Source: WHTI01 sp963826105
GTDB lineage: Bacteria > Actinomycetota > CADDZG01 > WHSQ01
Reading direction: 5' to 3'
Length of the DNA: 64,000 nt
Assembly: GCA_963826105.1 (NCBI GenBank)
Contig: CAWGWA010000016.1
Coordinates: forward strand, 62,001 to 126,000
The notes beneath the pieces were generated by a model. That model was not told where the DNA came from. It did not search any database and saw only the letters and a list, made by a program, of their open reading frames with translations. Below are positions 35,283 to 43,966 of this stretch, one piece after another; the first letter of the stretch is position 1; each line of letters opens with the position of its first letter. Made by a program: the position numbers and the translations under genes.

Positions 35283-35933
35283 TTATTGCACCCTCAGAGC
35301 GACGATGACACCGTCCCGTAGCGGCACGATGAGGGAGCGGAAGTTCGGGTCGGCCGTGATCGTGCGGTTGACCCCGTCGATGATCTTCGCCCAGTCGTTG
35401 CGTCTGCCGTCCGGAGGCTCGTCCACACCGGCGACCCGGCCGTCCCACAACATGTTGTCGCAGATGAACATCCCGCCGACGCGGATCCGCTCCTTCGCCT
35501 TGTCCCACGCCTCGGGATAGCCGTCCTTGTCGATGTCGCAGTAAACGATGTCGAACTCCCCAGTGGTCGCATCGAACGCCTCGGTCGCGCTCGCCACGTG
35601 ATAGCTGATCGGCCCGTCGAGTCCGGCACGTCCGAGGAAATCGAGCGCGAGTTTCTCGTTTTCGGGGTCCATGTCGGTCAGATGGATCTCCCCGTCCGAG
35701 CCGACCGCCCGAGAGAACCAGTACGCCGAGTACCCGTAACCGGAGCCCATCTCGAAGATCCGCAGTGCGCCGATCGAGCGCGCCAGGAGTTCGAGAACCT
35801 GACCGCAGAGCCGCCCTACGATCGGGAAGCCGTTCTGGGCGGCGCGCGCCTCCATCTCTGCAAGTACGGGCTCGTCGTCGACCGATGCCAGCTCCGACAG
35901 GTAGTCATTGATCCGAGGATCGAGGATGTCCAT
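35283..35933 (-). CDS. Class I SAM-dependent O-methyltransferase (COMT-like)
   Basis: A 216-residue protein with the cation-dependent O-methyltransferase fold: FEMGSGYGYSAYWFSRAVG SAM loop, LTDMDPENEKLA acidic residue, YCDIDKDGYPEAWDKA metal site and GGMFICDNMLWDGRVAG. Such enzymes methylate catechol-like hydroxyls. The natural substrate is unknown. It is followed on the same strand by the ABC exporter and preceded by the inositol-phosphatase-like gene 12 bases away. Confidence 0.9.
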   Translation of the reverse strand: MDILDPRINDYLSELASVDDEPVLAEMEARAAQNGFPIVGRLCGQVLELLARSIGALRIFEMGSGYGYSAYWFSRAVGSDGEIHLTDMDPENEKLALDFLGRAGLDGPISYHVASATEAFDATTGEFDIVYCDIDKDGYPEAWDKAKERIRVGGMFICDNMLWDGRVAGVDEPPDGRRNDWAKIIDGVNRTITADPNFRSLIVPLRDGVIVALRVQ

Positions 35934-35945
35934 CCGTCTCCTTTC

Positions 35946-36725
35946 TCAGTTCGCTTCGGTTACCAAGGTCATCAGTTGCGGGTGTAGCGATGGATTCGCC
36001 GCCACGACCCCGATCGAATCGCCGATCGGAGGCTTGAGATCGGTAACGACGGCGCCCGCCTCGGTCGCGAGGAGTTCGCCCGCGGCGCGGTCCCATCGCT
36101 CGAGGTGCGCCTCGTAGAACCCATCGACCCGTCCGCATGCGAGCGAGGTCAGGTCGAGGGCGGCCGAACCACTTCGCCTGATGTCCCGGGCTCCGTCGAG
36201 AACCCGTGTGACAACTCGCGCTTGGTGGCTGCGGATCGCTGGGTCGTACGAGAAGCCCGTCGCGATCAGCGCCTGGGACAGATCGCCCTCGTCGGAAACG
36301 TGAATCGGGGCAGAGTTCAAGCTCGCTCCGCCCTCCCTGATCGCGGTGAAGGTCTCGTCGCGGCTGGGATCGTGGATCACGGCGAGCAGCGGGCCGCGGG
36401 GGTCCTCGAGCGCGATGCTCACCGCCCAGACCGGGATGCGGTAGAGGTAGTTGACCGTCCCGTCGAGCGGATCGATGACCCATCGAAGGCCCGTCTCCGA
36501 TGCTCGGCCGGCCCCTTCCTCTCCGAGGATCCCATCGTTCGGTCGGTGGGACCTCAGGTGCTCGACCACCAGGGCCTCGGCGTCTCGGTCGGCATCAGAG
36601 ACGAGATCGGTGGGCGACGATTTCGTCGAGACTCCGGTGGCGGTGGCCTGGAACCGCTCCAGTAGGAGCCGCCCGGCATCCCTCGCCCCGGCGACCGCGA
36701 TGTCCAGGAGCTCTTCGTTCGTCAC
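35946..36725 (-). CDS. Inositol monophosphatase family protein
   Basis: A 259-residue Mg-dependent phosphatase: ILGEEGAG, WVIDPLDGTVNYLYRIPVW and RRSGSAALDLTSLACGRVDG are the family metal and phosphate motifs. Activity may be on inositol phosphate, histidinol phosphate or PAP; no his or sulfate genes are nearby to decide. It is the first gene of a minus-strand run with the methyltransferase and ABC exporter. Confidence 0.9.
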   Translation of the reverse strand: MTNEELLDIAVAGARDAGRLLLERFQATATGVSTKSSPTDLVSDADRDAEALVVEHLRSHRPNDGILGEEGAGRASETGLRWVIDPLDGTVNYLYRIPVWAVSIALEDPRGPLLAVIHDPSRDETFTAIREGGASLNSAPIHVSDEGDLSQALIATGFSYDPAIRSHQARVVTRVLDGARDIRRSGSAALDLTSLACGRVDGFYEAHLERWDRAAGELLATEAGAVVTDLKPPIGDSIGVVAANPSLHPQLMTLVTEAN

Positions 36726-36886
36726 GGGGTCAGTCTAGGGCGGACCACGGGGCGCAAGAGCCCCTCGTTCGCCCTTAGGAGGATCAAGAACCGACCTTTG
36801 GAACCTCGGCTTGAGACTCTCCGCCGATGTGCCGATGTAGAGGGGTATCTACGGTGGTCCGTAAGCCACAAGGGGGAACCACAGAA

Positions 36887-38518
36887 ATGGCACCAGGTAA
36901 CGAACGCGAAGTGAGCCCTAAGGGACTCACTCGTCGTCACTTCATATCGGTAGGTTCCGCCGGCGTCGGCGCGACGCTGCTATCTGCCTGCGTCTCGAAT
37001 CCGATCGTGATGTCGGACAACGGGCAGGCGCAAGACGAACAGCGGATCATCACCGACCGCGAGACCCGTAGCTTCAATCCCATCCCCGAAGAGAACGCCA
37101 AGCCCGGCACGACCGACTGGCAACTCGAGGGCCGCGAGGACGGACGCATCCAGGGGTTCGCCGACAACATCTCGATCAAGCAAGGTGAGAAGGTAACCCT
37201 CTACGTCACCGCTCCGGCCGGAACGGCCTGGAAGGGCGAGGTTTACCGGATCGGTTGGTACCGCGGAGCCGGCGGCCGGCTCGTGTCCACCATCGCGGAA
37301 AAGCCTGCGGTCGTTCAGAAGCATTTCAAGTACACGATGGGCGGCAACGAGAACCTCATCGAATGCCCGTGGAAGCCGTCGGTCGACGTCAAGACCGACA
37401 AGTCATGGACCACCGGCGTCTACCTCGTGAAGCTCATCACCAACGACGGGTCGATGAGCTACATACCTTTCATCGTCAGAGACGATCGCCCGAGCACGTA
37501 TTTCCAGCAAGCCAGCGTCACGACCTGGCTCGCCTACAACACCTACGGCAAGCGCAGCATCTACGGTGACATCGGCGCCAACAACTACAAGAAAGCGTTC
37601 GACGGGCGCTCCCGGCTCACCTCGTTCGATCGGCCCTTCTCGATGGAGGAGCGATTCCTTCTGAACGGTGCCGAGCGGTTCCTCGAGTTCGAGATCCAGA
37701 TGGTTCGTTTCATGGAGAGTCGCGGATACGACGTGACCTACGGAACCAATCTCGAAACACATAGGGACGCGGCACTGCTTGCGCAACACGACACCTTCAT
37801 GTCCGTGGGCCACGACGAGTACTGGACCTTGGAGATGCGTGACAACCTCGAGGTGATCCGAGACTCGGGCGTGAACCTCTGCTTCTTCGGCGCGAACGCC
37901 GGTTATCGAGCGGTCCGGCTCGAGGACTCGCCGCTCGGCCCCCTGCGCAGGATGCGGCACTACAAGGAATACACCGAAGACCCACTGCTCGGTAAGGACG
38001 ACCCTCGCGTCGCCGCGCAATGGCGCTACGGTCCAACGAACCGACCCGAGAACGGGTTGATCGGCATCATGTACGCAGCCGATCCCGTGGATGCCCCGTG
38101 GGTCGCCGCCAACGTCGACCACTGGCTCTACCGGAAGACCGGATTCACCAAGGGAGAAAGCGTTCCCCACCTGGTTGGCCACGAGTACGACAAGGTGTGG
38201 ACCGAGGGGGCCTTCGAGAAGTGGACCCCTCAGAACCTCCAGGTCGTCGCTCGATCACCGGTACGAACCGAGCAGGGCGAGAAGGACGTTGCGCACAGCG
38301 CGTATCACACGGCCCCCTCGGGAGCCGGCGTATTCGCGACCGGGACGATCCGCTGGACCTGGGGTCTGGACGGTTACGGAACCGGTTCCAACGTGACCAC
38401 GCACTATCACAATCCCGGTGTCGTCAGCCCGAAGATCCAGAAGATGACCGAGAACCTCCTCCACGTTTTCTCCCAAGGTCCGGCCGGCAACTACCTCGAG
38501 ATCAAGGGACTCGCCTAA
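36887..38518 (+). CDS. Tat-exported lipoprotein, N,N-dimethylformamidase large-subunit-like
   Basis: A 543-residue protein. The N-terminus has the twin-arginine signal LTRRHFISVGSAGVGATLLS ending in a Cys, so it looks like a Tat lipoprotein. The mature part starts with a beta domain (VTLYVTAPAGTAWKGEVYRI), then a large domain with SVGHDEYWTLEMRDNLEVIR, FFGANAGYRAVRLED and a late VFATGTIRWTWGLDGYG, typical of the DMFase beta-subunit-like family. DMFase hydrolyses dimethylformamide, but most homologues are uncharacterised. GGGGGA nine bases before ATG 36887 fixes the start. No small subunit gene is adjacent. Confidence 0.75.
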   Translation: MAPGNEREVSPKGLTRRHFISVGSAGVGATLLSACVSNPIVMSDNGQAQDEQRIITDRETRSFNPIPEENAKPGTTDWQLEGREDGRIQGFADNISIKQGEKVTLYVTAPAGTAWKGEVYRIGWYRGAGGRLVSTIAEKPAVVQKHFKYTMGGNENLIECPWKPSVDVKTDKSWTTGVYLVKLITNDGSMSYIPFIVRDDRPSTYFQQASVTTWLAYNTYGKRSIYGDIGANNYKKAFDGRSRLTSFDRPFSMEERFLLNGAERFLEFEIQMVRFMESRGYDVTYGTNLETHRDAALLAQHDTFMSVGHDEYWTLEMRDNLEVIRDSGVNLCFFGANAGYRAVRLEDSPLGPLRRMRHYKEYTEDPLLGKDDPRVAAQWRYGPTNRPENGLIGIMYAADPVDAPWVAANVDHWLYRKTGFTKGESVPHLVGHEYDKVWTEGAFEKWTPQNLQVVARSPVRTEQGEKDVAHSAYHTAPSGAGVFATGTIRWTWGLDGYGTGSNVTTHYHNPGVVSPKIQKMTENLLHVFSQGPAGNYLEIKGLA

Positions 38519-38593
38519 CGGGGTCCCGCAGCGTGCGCTCGTGGCCCGGACGCTATTCCCCCACTGTGGCTCCGATGCCCGGGCGCATGTACC

Positions 38594-38625
38594 AAGAAGA
38601 GGCGGTCTTCGGACCGCCTCTTCTT
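38594..38625. terminator. Bidirectional intrinsic terminator
   Basis: A perfect 14-bp stem (AAGAAGAGGCGGTC at 38594-38607 and its complement at 38612-38625) closes a TTCG tetraloop and is followed by CTTCTTCTT on the plus strand. It lies between the convergent DMFase-like gene and tag and could serve both. It is the clearest terminator in the window. Confidence 0.88.
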
Positions 38626-38632
38626 CTTCTTC

Positions 38633-39259
38633 TTAGCGTGGCCGGCGGAAACGGGCACGCTCGCCCTCGATCTCATCCCGGAACTCGCAGCCCGTCACGT
38701 GATCGTTGACCACTCCCATCGACTGCATGAAGGCGTAAGCCGTGGTCGGACCGACGAAAGCCCAACCTCGTTTCCTCAGATCCTTGCTCAGTGCGATCGA
38801 TTCGGGGGTCTTCGCCATCTGCATCAAGTCGTCCCAGTTCAACCTCCGGGGTCGCGTCTTCGGATCCGGTTCGAACCGCCAAACGAACGCCGCCAGGCTG
38901 CCGAACTCCTCGACCAGTTCGGGGTACCTGTGCGCGTTGTTGATCGTCGCTTCGATCTTGGCCCGGTTCCTCACGATCCCTGCATCGGCCATCAGGCGAG
39001 TCACGCTTCGACTATTGAAGCGTGCGATCGCCGCGATGTCGAAGGCTGCGAACGCTCGGCGGAAGTTCTCGCGTTTCCGAAGGATCGTCAGCCAGCTGAG
39101 GCCTGACTGGAAACCCTCGAGACACAGCTTCTCGAACAGACGACGATCGTCCTTCACCGGTCGACCCCATTCAGTGTCGTGATACTTCTCGTAGAGGGGA
39201 TCACCGACGCACCAACCGCACCGGACTATCCCATCGGCTCCGACGTCCAGGCCCTTCAC
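38633..39259 (-). CDS. tag: DNA-3-methyladenine glycosylase I
   Basis: A 208-residue Tag: IVRCGWCVGDPLYEKYHDTE with the Cys-rich zinc region, EWGRPVKDDRRLFEKLCLEG, FQSGLSWLTILRKRENFR and C-terminal VNDHVTGC. It removes 3-methyladenine from DNA. GTG 39259 overlaps the stop of the AlkZ-like gene as GTGA, so both glycosylases are translated together. Confidence 0.96.
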   Translation of the reverse strand: MKGLDVGADGIVRCGWCVGDPLYEKYHDTEWGRPVKDDRRLFEKLCLEGFQSGLSWLTILRKRENFRRAFAAFDIAAIARFNSRSVTRLMADAGIVRNRAKIEATINNAHRYPELVEEFGSLAAFVWRFEPDPKTRPRRLNWDDLMQMAKTPESIALSKDLRKRGWAFVGPTTAYAFMQSMGVVNDHVTGCEFRDEIEGERARFRRPR

Positions 39260-40350
39260 ACCAGCACCGCCCTCAGCCCGAGGAAGTCGCCATAGGAGTC
39301 GGCTGCGGCACGCAGCGCCTTGCTCTGTGCTGCGTTGAACGCCGAGTAGAGCGCGGTCTCGATCTCGACCGAGCTCGTCTTGATCGTCCGCTTCCAATGC
39401 CCGGCGATCTGTCCGTCCAGGAACACCAGCATGTTGAACGCCGAAGGCTCCGCCTGCGCACCGACCGCACCCGAGACGTCGAGGAAATGCCGGCTCTCGC
39501 TGTAACCCATGACGTACTCGTCGTATGCCTGCAAGAGGTGCACGGTCGGGGACGGCGGCATGCGACCGGACTTCCCGCTCGCCGACCAGAACGTCACGCC
39601 ACCGATCTCGTGACTCTGGAGTCGGTCGGCGACCATCTCGAGACCCCTCTTGATGTCGGACATCGTCAGGCTCGACCACGCCCTCAGATCCTTCACGGTC
39701 GCGGGTCCGTGTCCGGTGAAGTACCGGGTGATCAGTTCGGCCAACGCATCATCTCGGCTGAGCTCGAGCGCATCCGAGGCGCGCTCCTCGATCAGGCCAT
39801 AGGTGTGCTGCTTGCCGTGCAGCGGACCACTGCAGATGACCTGGTTCAACTCTGCGTTCATGAGGATGTACGCGGTTCGGAAACCCTCGGTTTCTATCCC
39901 GGCCTTTTCGAGGAGAACCTTGATCTCTTTGCGCGTGAGGTGGTTACCTCCGCGCAGCGCATCGGTCAGCAACTTGATACAGCGCGTCAACTCGGTTTCG
40001 TCGAGGCCAACCTGGCGGTACATGTGCGAGTTCAACACCTGCACGCGTGGCCCGGTGACCTCCAGCAGCCAACGGATGTCGGCCGAGTGGACGAAATGCC
40101 AGGTGGGTCGGAGCACATGGGTCCGAAGGATGGATCCTTCGTTGAACGCTCGGTCGAGATCGGCGTCGGTAACTCCGGCGGTGCGCTGGCCGACGGACCA
40201 CTTCGCCGGGCCGAAATCCTGAGACTGCACCGCACCCAACCACGACACGGCTTCCTCGGGCGACTCGAACCGAGGGCCGGCCAAGCGCTGCGTGTGAAGT
40301 CGCCGCGGAACCAGATCGGAGGTGGTGAGCATGGACAAGAAGAGTGTCAC
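39256..40350 (-). CDS. AlkZ/YcaQ-like winged-helix DNA glycosylase (HTH_42)
   Basis: A 364-residue protein of the winged-helix DNA-binding HTH_42 family. Near the N-terminus LGAVQSQDFGPAKW holds a QxQ motif (Gln42-x-Gln44), the catalytic site in AlkZ that unhooks interstrand crosslinks and excises bulky N7 adducts. HVLRPTWHFVH follows, and a C-terminal barrel ends in AAADSYGDFLG. It is translated together with tag, supporting alkylation-damage repair. Whether it acts on crosslinks or monoadducts is not known. Confidence 0.82.
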   Translation of the reverse strand: MTLFLSMLTTSDLVPRRLHTQRLAGPRFESPEEAVSWLGAVQSQDFGPAKWSVGQRTAGVTDADLDRAFNEGSILRTHVLRPTWHFVHSADIRWLLEVTGPRVQVLNSHMYRQVGLDETELTRCIKLLTDALRGGNHLTRKEIKVLLEKAGIETEGFRTAYILMNAELNQVICSGPLHGKQHTYGLIEERASDALELSRDDALAELITRYFTGHGPATVKDLRAWSSLTMSDIKRGLEMVADRLQSHEIGGVTFWSASGKSGRMPPSPTVHLLQAYDEYVMGYSESRHFLDVSGAVGAQAEPSAFNMLVFLDGQIAGHWKRTIKTSSVEIETALYSAFNAAQSKALRAAADSYGDFLGLRAVLV

Positions 40351-40373
40351 GACGCAAGTAGCATCGTCGAGAT

Positions 40374-40979
40374 ATGGAGCGCCAGATCAAGTCTGTTTGT
40401 GTTTACTGCGGCTCCTCATCAGGATCCGATCCCGCGTTTGCCGAAGCCGCAGAGGCACTGGGCCGCGTTCTTGCCGAAGGCGGGATCGAGATCGTCTTCG
40501 GCGGGAGTCGCTCGGGGCTCATGGGCCTGCTCGCGAACGCCGCGCTCGCCGCCGGTGGCACGGTCATTGGGGTCATCCCGAGGGGTCTATTTCAGGGTCC
40601 GGCCGATCGTGAGGTGCCACACCCAGCGCTTACCGTCCTGCACGAGGTGGACTCGATGCACGAGCGCAAGCAGATGATGGCCGAGCTGTCCGACGGCTTC
40701 GTCGCATTGCCGGGTGGCCTGGGAACCCTCGAGGAGCTGGCCGAGACTGCAACGTGGGCGCAGCTCGGGATCCACAGCAAGCCGATCGTGGTTCTAGACA
40801 CGGCGTCCTACTGGCGCCCACTCGTCGAGCTCCTGGATCATTCGGTCGAAAGCGGCTTTCTGAAGGAAGGGAACCGGCAACTGTTCGCCTTCGTCTCCGA
40901 CGTTGCCGAGGTTCTACCGACCCTACAGACGCACCGCACAGGATCCGAACCGGGAGGGCTTTCGATCGAAGAGACGTAG
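40374..40979 (+). CDS. LOG family nucleoside 5'-monophosphate phosphoribohydrolase
   Basis: A 201-residue Rossmann protein: SVCVYCGSSSGSDPAFAEAA, EIVFGGSRSGLMGLLANAAL and the LOG signature ALPGGLGTLEELAETATWAQ (PGGxGTxxE). Plant homologues release free cytokinin; many bacterial members cleave AMP to ribose-5-phosphate and adenine. The first gene after the glycosylase pair on the other strand. The role here is unproven. Confidence 0.9.
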   Translation: MERQIKSVCVYCGSSSGSDPAFAEAAEALGRVLAEGGIEIVFGGSRSGLMGLLANAALAAGGTVIGVIPRGLFQGPADREVPHPALTVLHEVDSMHERKQMMAELSDGFVALPGGLGTLEELAETATWAQLGIHSKPIVVLDTASYWRPLVELLDHSVESGFLKEGNRQLFAFVSDVAEVLPTLQTHRTGSEPGGLSIEET

Positions 40980-40993
40980 CCGTCTCTCCGTAG

Positions 40994-41066
40994 CGCCCTC
41001 GGCAGGATTCGAACCTGCGACACCAGGTTTAGGAAACCTGTGCTCTATCCCCTGAGCTACGAGGGC
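40994..41066 (-). tRNA. tRNA-Arg (anticodon CCT)
   Basis: A 73-nucleotide cloverleaf: acceptor GCCCTCG/CGAGGGC, D arm GCTC/GAGC, anticodon stem CAGGT/ACCTG with loop TTCCTAA giving anticodon CCT, T arm GCAGG/CCTGC. It stands at the left edge of the accessory envelope region. CCA not encoded. Confidence 0.96.
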
Positions 41067-41368
41067 CGGTCTGTGACTGGAGTCTACGAGCGATGCGACA
41101 CCGCATGCGATCGATCGCGTCTTGCTTTCTCTGCTGACGGGCAAGATGATTGGCGCACCGCTTGCCAAGGGGAGTGAGTGATGGGTAGTCCGGGGCCGGG
41201 ACCAGCTTCAACCGCGTCTCTTCCGCCGTGGGTGATGCCTGCCGTGCGAAAATGCTGTGGGAGTGGGTCCGATCGTTGGGTCGGTCGCGGCCGGAGGGTT
41301 GCTCTACCTCCCTAGCCGCAGCCTCGGCACTGCCCTCGGTACCGCGATCCTCACTTTCGTAGTGATCG

Positions 41369-41602
41369 GTGGTGCTACGCGCCGCGGATCCCTGGCTCAA
41401 ACCGCTCTGGGGATTGATCGCTCAGGTGCCTCGGGCCGCCCGGATCGCCGCCGGGATCGGTCTTCCGATCCTTTTCGCCAGGTCTCGCTTCACCCCAGAA
41501 GCGTCCGGCCAGGAGATCTCGACCGCCCGTTCCACCCTGGTCATCTCGATGGTCCTCGCCTACGTGCTGATGCGTCCCAGGGATGACGACCGTGTCGGTT
41601 AG
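41369..41602 (+). CDS. Small hydrophobic hypothetical protein, possibly frameshifted
   Basis: A 77-residue frame with WLKPLWGLIAQVPRAARIAA, GLPILFA and STLVISMVLAYVLMRP. A second frame from GTG 41257 ends in LGTALGTAILTFVVIGG just where this one starts, and joining the two with one skipped base would give a 115-residue protein with three membrane helices. It overlaps the next gene by 20 bases. I cannot recognise it and the real extent is uncertain. The 190 bases before 41257 show no gene. Confidence 0.4.
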   Translation: MVLRAADPWLKPLWGLIAQVPRAARIAAGIGLPILFARSRFTPEASGQEISTARSTLVISMVLAYVLMRPRDDDRVG

Positions 41603-42221
41603 TGCTGCGACGCCACCGCGAGCACCGATAGACCGCCGGGTTCTGGCACTGGGTGCATTCGGTGGGATGTCCTCCGGCATCGCCCTGGTCATCACGATCC
41701 TCTCCGACGCTCCACTGTGGATGTCATCGACATTCGTGTTCGTTCCCGGCTTCGTCTCGGTAGTTGCGTTGGGCGTGCTGTTACGAGGCCGACAGCAGGC
41801 TCTGTATCTGAGCCGCGTCCGCGTCGGGGTCATCGCCGGCGTCCTTGCGACCGCCGCTTACGACGTCTCTCGATTCGTTGTTGAGAGCACAGGACTCGCG
41901 AACACCAAGACCTTCAAAGCGATCCCGCTCTTCGGTGCCGGATTGACCAACCAGGGATCCCATGAGCCACTCGCGGTGACCATGGGTTGGGCGTTCCATC
42001 TTTGTAATGGGATCGGCTTCGCGCTCGCATTCATACTCGTGGCAGCAGGGCGGCCCCTGATCTGGGGAATCGTGTTCGCTCTCACCCTCGAGCTCGCGAT
42101 GGTGTTGCTGTATCCGCAATGGTTGGGGATCACGCTCACGAAGGAGTTCCTGTCAGTGAGCATCCTCGGCCACGTTGCCTATGGAGCTGTGATCGGACGC
42201 GCGGCGGAGCGTACGGCGTGA
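41583..42221 (+). CDS. Multi-pass membrane protein, unknown
   Basis: A 212-residue protein with about six membrane helices, such as GFVSVVALGVLL, VIAGVLATAAYDVSR, GWAFHLCNGIGFALAFILVA and WGIVFALTLELAMVLLYP. HxxxG/YDxxR residues in membrane segments are notable but do not match a family I know. The stop overlaps the following secreted-protein gene as GTGA. Confidence 0.7.
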   Translation: MTTVSVSAATPPRAPIDRRVLALGAFGGMSSGIALVITILSDAPLWMSSTFVFVPGFVSVVALGVLLRGRQQALYLSRVRVGVIAGVLATAAYDVSRFVVESTGLANTKTFKAIPLFGAGLTNQGSHEPLAVTMGWAFHLCNGIGFALAFILVAAGRPLIWGIVFALTLELAMVLLYPQWLGITLTKEFLSVSILGHVAYGAVIGRAAERTA

Positions 42222-43195
42222 AAGTCTCGCGTGCGATCGCTCTCACTGGCATCCTTGCCGGAGTGCTCGTCCTTGCACTGGCAGGGCCGGCCCTCGCCGA
42301 CGACTGCTCGACGTTGGTGCGCAAGGCCACCGACATCATCACCGACCAATACATCCTTCAGGATTGTCTGCGCACCGGTCAGAACTGGGGTTGGGTGATC
42401 GGGGCAACGGTTGGCGGAACGGGAGTGGCGATCGCACTCGGCGGGATCCCAACGAAGACCGAGACTCCTCCGACGAAGCCCGACAAGCCCGGTGAGTTCG
42501 AGCCGCGCGACCGGGACGAGTGCGGCTCCGAACTGTACGACCAGGACAACCGGCTGAACCGCGCGCTGAACCAGCTGCGCGAGGCGATCGACGCCTACAA
42601 CCAAGAGCGGTTGGCAAAGCTCGACTGGGAGGTCCAAGCAGCCGACCTACGGGTTAAGGCCGCCGAGATCCGCAGTGCCGTTGCCCACATCGACGCAGAG
42701 GTCACGGTCGGAGTGATCAGCTTCGGTTTCTGGCAGGTGACTTCCAAGGCGCTCATCCTGACCGGAGCCGTTGCCGGGAAGATCGCCGGCTATGGGATCA
42801 AGGCCTGGCGCGGTTACGAACTGGCGAAGAAGGTCTACACGAACTGGGATGGGATCGAGGTCAAGGGCGTGAAGATCCCTCACGAGATGATCCCCTACGG
42901 GAAGATCCCGTGGACCGACGCTTTGAAGATCAGGAAGATGGCCCTCGACCTCGCGGCCTTCAGCGACGCCTCCGCCGAGGGGATCGACATGGTCGCGCGC
43001 AACCTCTACCGGACGCTCACGGAAAAACGCGCCGCGGTCGACAACCTGCGGGCGCAGGCGGACTCGCTCTACGGGCAGAGAGCCGCCACCTACCGGCACT
43101 GTTCTAGCGCAGGGAACCTTCCACCGGGGACATGGGACAGACCGCCGCCGTCCTACACGATGGATGAAGAAGGCGCGGTGATCGGAGTTGTGTAA
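42218..43195 (+). CDS. Exported protein with second membrane helix and coiled coil, unknown
   Basis: A 325-residue protein. A Sec signal (residues 1-26, cleavage after GPALA) is followed by a small domain with two Cys (CSTLVRKA, LQDC), a second membrane helix (WVIGATVGGTGVAIALGGI) and a Pro/Lys linker. A helical stretch (NRLNRALNQLREAIDAYNQE, VQAADLRVKAAEIRSAVAHI) suggests a coiled coil. The C-terminal part has GKIAGYGIKAWRGYELAKKV and ends in a third Cys-containing segment. GTG 42218 overlaps the upstream stop. No family recognised. It is upstream of the SH3-like protein. Confidence 0.7.
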   Translation: MKVSRAIALTGILAGVLVLALAGPALADDCSTLVRKATDIITDQYILQDCLRTGQNWGWVIGATVGGTGVAIALGGIPTKTETPPTKPDKPGEFEPRDRDECGSELYDQDNRLNRALNQLREAIDAYNQERLAKLDWEVQAADLRVKAAEIRSAVAHIDAEVTVGVISFGFWQVTSKALILTGAVAGKIAGYGIKAWRGYELAKKVYTNWDGIEVKGVKIPHEMIPYGKIPWTDALKIRKMALDLAAFSDASAEGIDMVARNLYRTLTEKRAAVDNLRAQADSLYGQRAATYRHCSSAGNLPPGTWDRPPPSYTMDEEGAVIGVV

Positions 43196-43213
43196 GCGAC
43201 CATGGAGGAGCCG

Positions 43214-43966
43214 ATGAAGCTGACGGAGATCGTAGGAAGTTGGGACGGGGGTCCGGTGCGCGTCTCGGGGAGCGGGCTGGAAGCAGACTCCGTCGGCGGT
43301 GAGACGGTAGCCATTCAGATCGCGTCGGAGGACGGCGGAGCGGCGGTGCTCAACGCAAGTTGGGATGCGCCTGCAGGGGTGGACGACACGACGGTCGCCG
43401 ATCTGGCCGCCACCGCCACCGAACAGCGGTCGGGGATGCTGAACTGCGTCGCCTCGGGCGCAACCGTCCGGATCGAGACCACGGTGTACCTCGAGGGCGC
43501 GTCACGGCAATCGATCACAACGGCTGTGCTCGAGATCGCGCGGGCGCACTCATTCCTCAAAGGCTTCTCCGATTCCCTGGGAGCCGGTGGCGCGGCAGTG
43601 CTGGAGGCTGAACGAGCCGTAGCTGAGGCACGCAAGGCGATGGATGTGGGAGCCGCGGCTATCGCAGAGGCAAACACTCTCTCGGCGGCCTCCGCCCGTG
43701 AAGCCGATGCACAACTTCAACAGCAGGCACAAACCCTGCAGCAACCGGCGATGGCCGCTCCGCAAACGTCGTGGACCCCGACCCACAAAGTGCCGATGCA
43801 GGGAATGACGTCGTGGGCCGCGGCCGATCCGAAGGCCCCCGAGACCGCGAAGCTCGATCCTGGACTTGAGCTTGAGGTCGTGGAACGGCTCGGTGATTGG
43901 GCTCACGTGAGAGCGTCGAACGGATGGATGGGCTGGGTCGACGGGAGGGCGCTGCAGACCCGCTGA
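43214..43966 (+). CDS. Cytosolic protein with C-terminal SH3-like domain, unknown
   Basis: A 250-residue protein without signal peptide. Residues about 1-115 are a small alpha/beta domain (IETTVYLEGASRQSITTAVL, EIARAHSFLKG) that faintly resembles the YbjN/type III chaperone fold. An Ala-rich helix with Gln repeats follows, and the C-terminus (LDPGLELEVVERLGDWAHVR, WMGWVDGRAL) is a bacterial SH3-like domain. ATG 43214 has GGAGGAG right before it; the ATG at 43202 contains that site and is unlikely. It ends next to the convergent discoidin-like gene. Confidence 0.7.
   Translation: MKLTEIVGSWDGGPVRVSGSGLEADSVGGETVAIQIASEDGGAAVLNASWDAPAGVDDTTVADLAATATEQRSGMLNCVASGATVRIETTVYLEGASRQSITTAVLEIARAHSFLKGFSDSLGAGGAAVLEAERAVAEARKAMDVGAAAIAEANTLSAASAREADAQLQQQAQTLQQPAMAAPQTSWTPTHKVPMQGMTSWAAADPKAPETAKLDPGLELEVVERLGDWAHVRASNGWMGWVDGRALQTR

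Noticed and set aside
40994..41066. tRNA-Arg as attachment site for a genomic island
   Set aside because: The accessory region lies on the 5' side of the tRNA and I found no repeated copy of the tRNA 3' end or an integrase.
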